Assembly: GCA_015655615.1 (NCBI GenBank)
Contig: JAATES010000078.1
Location: 1 to 7,064, forward strand
Reading direction: 5' to 3'
DNA: 7,064 nt
Source of the DNA: Actinomycetales bacterium
Lineage (GTDB): Bacteria > Actinomycetota > Actinomycetes > Actinomycetales > Cellulomonadaceae
This document shows positions 5,905-7,064 of this stretch, in pieces. The stretch's first letter is position 1. The number at the start of each line of letters is the position of its first letter. The position numbers and the translations under genes are program-made. The notes beneath the pieces were generated by a model. It saw only the letters and a program-made list of their open reading frames with translations, was not told where the DNA came from and ran no database searches.

Positions 5905-7064
5905 GTGACTGAAAGCACTACGCTGGCAGCGTCTCAGGGTGCCGCCACCACCGCCTCTCGTGCGAGCATCTCAACGATGAAGCTCGCGGAGCTGCAGGCC
6001 CTGGCCGCCTCGCTCGGGGTCAAGGGCACATCCAAGATGCGCAAGAGCGACTTGGCCGCGGCCATCACGTCGACTCGGGGGCCCGGGGCTTCGGGCTCCG
6101 CAGATCGGCGTCCTCCCGCAGCCCGCACCTCCGAGGGTGGCGAGGCTCGAGCGGCTGAGGTCAAGAGCGAATCGTCGCGGGCGTCGGCGACAGCGCAGAC
6201 GCGTCCGGTCGTGTCCGGTATCGAGCCGGGGGCATCGGCAGATTCGGGATCACGCCGTCCGCGCCGGGCGGCTCGCACCCAGGGCAGCGCGCACAGCATC
6301 GACGAGATCGTCCTACCCTCACGTGGCGGTGACGGCGCCGAGGCCAGTGCGGCCCGCGGCAGCGAGCCACGCAGCAATGCCGACACGTCTCGCGCGGCCC
6401 GGGCGGCCACCGTCGCGGCTGATCTGCCCATTGTGGGCGGGCAGCCCGATCGTGCCGTTCGCGCCAACGACGGCACCGGTGATCCGCGGGCTCGCCGCCA
6501 GCGCCAGGGCCGTCAAGACGGCGGGCGGGCCTCGGACGGTGCGCCACGAGAGTCGTCAGCCCGCCAGCAGGATGGCACCCGCCAGCAGGAGCCGGCGGCC
6601 AGGCAGGATTCCGGACGCCGCAACGACGACCGGCAGAGCACGATCGAGCTGGACGACGACCGCAACGGCCGCCGCCGTCGCGGTCGTGAGCGGTTCCGGG
6701 ATCGTGACCGGGATCGTGACCGGACCAAGCGCGGGCGTAACTCGCGGGGCAACCCGGACGTCGCCAGTCTGGATGAGGTGGAGCTGACGGAGGACGACGT
6801 CCTGGTTCCCGTGGCCGGGATCCTCGATATTCTCGACAACTATGCGTTCGTGCGCACCAGCGGCTACCTGCCGGGCCCCAACGATGTGTACCTGTCACTG
6901 AACCAGGTCAAGAAGTCGGGTCTGCGTCGGGGTGACGCGGTGACGGGTGCCATTCGTGCCCCGCGTGATGGCGAGGGCAGCGGAAACAGCGGTTTCAGCA
7001 CCCGTCAGAAGTTCAACGCCCTGGTGCGGCTGGACTCGGTCAACGGCCTTCCGGCAGATGCCAC
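5905..7064 (+). CDS. rho: Transcription termination factor Rho, N-terminal part (3' partial)
   Basis: Rho is a hexameric RNA-dependent ATPase that loads on nascent RNA and ends transcription. The window holds 386 complete codons and stops before the Walker motifs. From the GTG start, a short tail leads into the Rho N-terminal helical domain, about residues 24-56 (MKLAELQALAASLGVKG, then KMRKSDLAAAI). A long low-complexity insertion spans about 57-290, rich in Arg, Ala, Gly, Ser and Asp and ending in an Arg/Asp run at 252-278. The primary RNA-binding (cold-shock-like) domain starts near residue 300; Tyr313, Phe315, Arg317, Asp327 and Tyr329 match the E. coli RNA-contact positions Phe62, Phe64, Arg66, Asp78 and Tyr80. 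The insertion between the two N-terminal domains is known in actinobacterial Rho proteins and adds RNA affinity there. An in-frame ATG at 5764 would add 47 residues, but that stretch has non-coding third-position usage, so 5905 is preferred. It probably has its own promoter after thrB. Confidence 0.95.
   Translation, partial: MTESTTLAASQGAATTASRASISTMKLAELQALAASLGVKGTSKMRKSDLAAAITSTRGPGASGSADRRPPAARTSEGGEARAAEVKSESSRASATAQTRPVVSGIEPGASADSGSRRPRRAARTQGSAHSIDEIVLPSRGGDGAEASAARGSEPRSNADTSRAARAATVAADLPIVGGQPDRAVRANDGTGDPRARRQRQGRQDGGRASDGAPRESSARQQDGTRQQEPAARQDSGRRNDDRQSTIELDDDRNGRRRRGRERFRDRDRDRDRTKRGRNSRGNPDVASLDEVELTEDDVLVPVAGILDILDNYAFVRTSGYLPGPNDVYLSLNQVKKSGLRRGDAVTGAIRAPRDGEGSGNSGFSTRQKFNALVRLDSVNGLPADA
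6697..6723 (+). repeat. 12-base tandem repeat in rho encoding Arg-Asp dipeptides
   Basis: CGGGATCGTGAC occurs twice in perfect tandem (6697-6708 and 6709-6720), followed by a further CGG. It encodes alternating Arg and Asp from residue 265 to 273 in the Rho insertion. Exact identity, although synonymous codons are available, points to recent slippage; the copy number may vary between strains. Confidence 0.8.

Noticed and set aside
5190..5918. A 242-codon - strand frame spanning the thrB-rho gap, which could have filled the gene-free region.
   Set aside because: Most of it is antisense to thrB and the rest lies over the rho promoter and leader; the product is Arg/Pro-rich low complexity with no domain.
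6161..6898. A 245-codon - strand frame and a 216-codon + strand frame (6137-6787) within rho.
   Set aside because: Both lie over the low-complexity insertion of rho, whose skewed composition keeps other frames open.
1..7064. CRISPR arrays, tRNA or rRNA genes, insertion sequences, attachment sites, toxin-antitoxin or defence genes.
   Set aside because: None seen on either strand: no regularly spaced repeats, no cloverleaf-like segment, no transposase or integrase motif in any plausible gene.

Overview
The window is very GC-rich, its genes are tightly packed, and its real genes strongly prefer G or C at the third codon position. Together with the gene order hom-thrC-thrB-rho (the order of M. 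tuberculosis Rv1294-Rv1297), this points to an actinobacterium. The HtaA-type surface protein and a Rho with a long Arg/Asp-rich insertion agree with that. The HtaA variant resembles forms I recall from Actinomycetaceae- and Propionibacteriaceae-like organisms, but placement below phylum is a guess. All supported genes are on the + strand.

Layout. (1) Positions 1-2034 hold the 3' part of a gene for a secreted, membrane-anchored protein with at least two HtaA-type (haem-uptake family) domains; its start lies outside the window. (2) A short intergenic region (2035-2203) carries a terminator-like hairpin, a possible -10 element and a strong ribosome binding site. (3) Positions 2204-5533 are a threonine operon: hom (homoserine dehydrogenase), thrC (threonine synthase) and thrB (homoserine kinase), joined by a 1-base overlap and a 1-base gap. 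(4) The region 5534-5904 has no convincing gene. It contains a 10-bp hairpin just after thrB, a probable rho promoter and a leader of about 300 bases rich in competing inverted repeats, with a C-rich, G-poor stretch. (5) From 5905 to the end runs the 5' part of rho (transcription terminator Rho), cut off before its ATPase core.

Hom reduces aspartate semialdehyde to homoserine, ThrB phosphorylates homoserine and ThrC converts the phosphoester to threonine, so three consecutive pathway steps are encoded as one unit. Rho is a conserved neighbour with no metabolic link and appears to have its own promoter. The HtaA-type gene upstream is functionally unrelated and separated by a hairpin.

Most of the window is ordinary housekeeping sequence. 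The best candidate for something undescribed is the rho leader: two sets of mutually exclusive pairings, a possible Rho-loading segment and a start site embedded in a palindrome suggest autogenous control. Second is the HtaA-type protein, which appears to lack the usual haem-ligand residues in both repeats. Pairings and alignments were made by eye, without folding energies or database searches.
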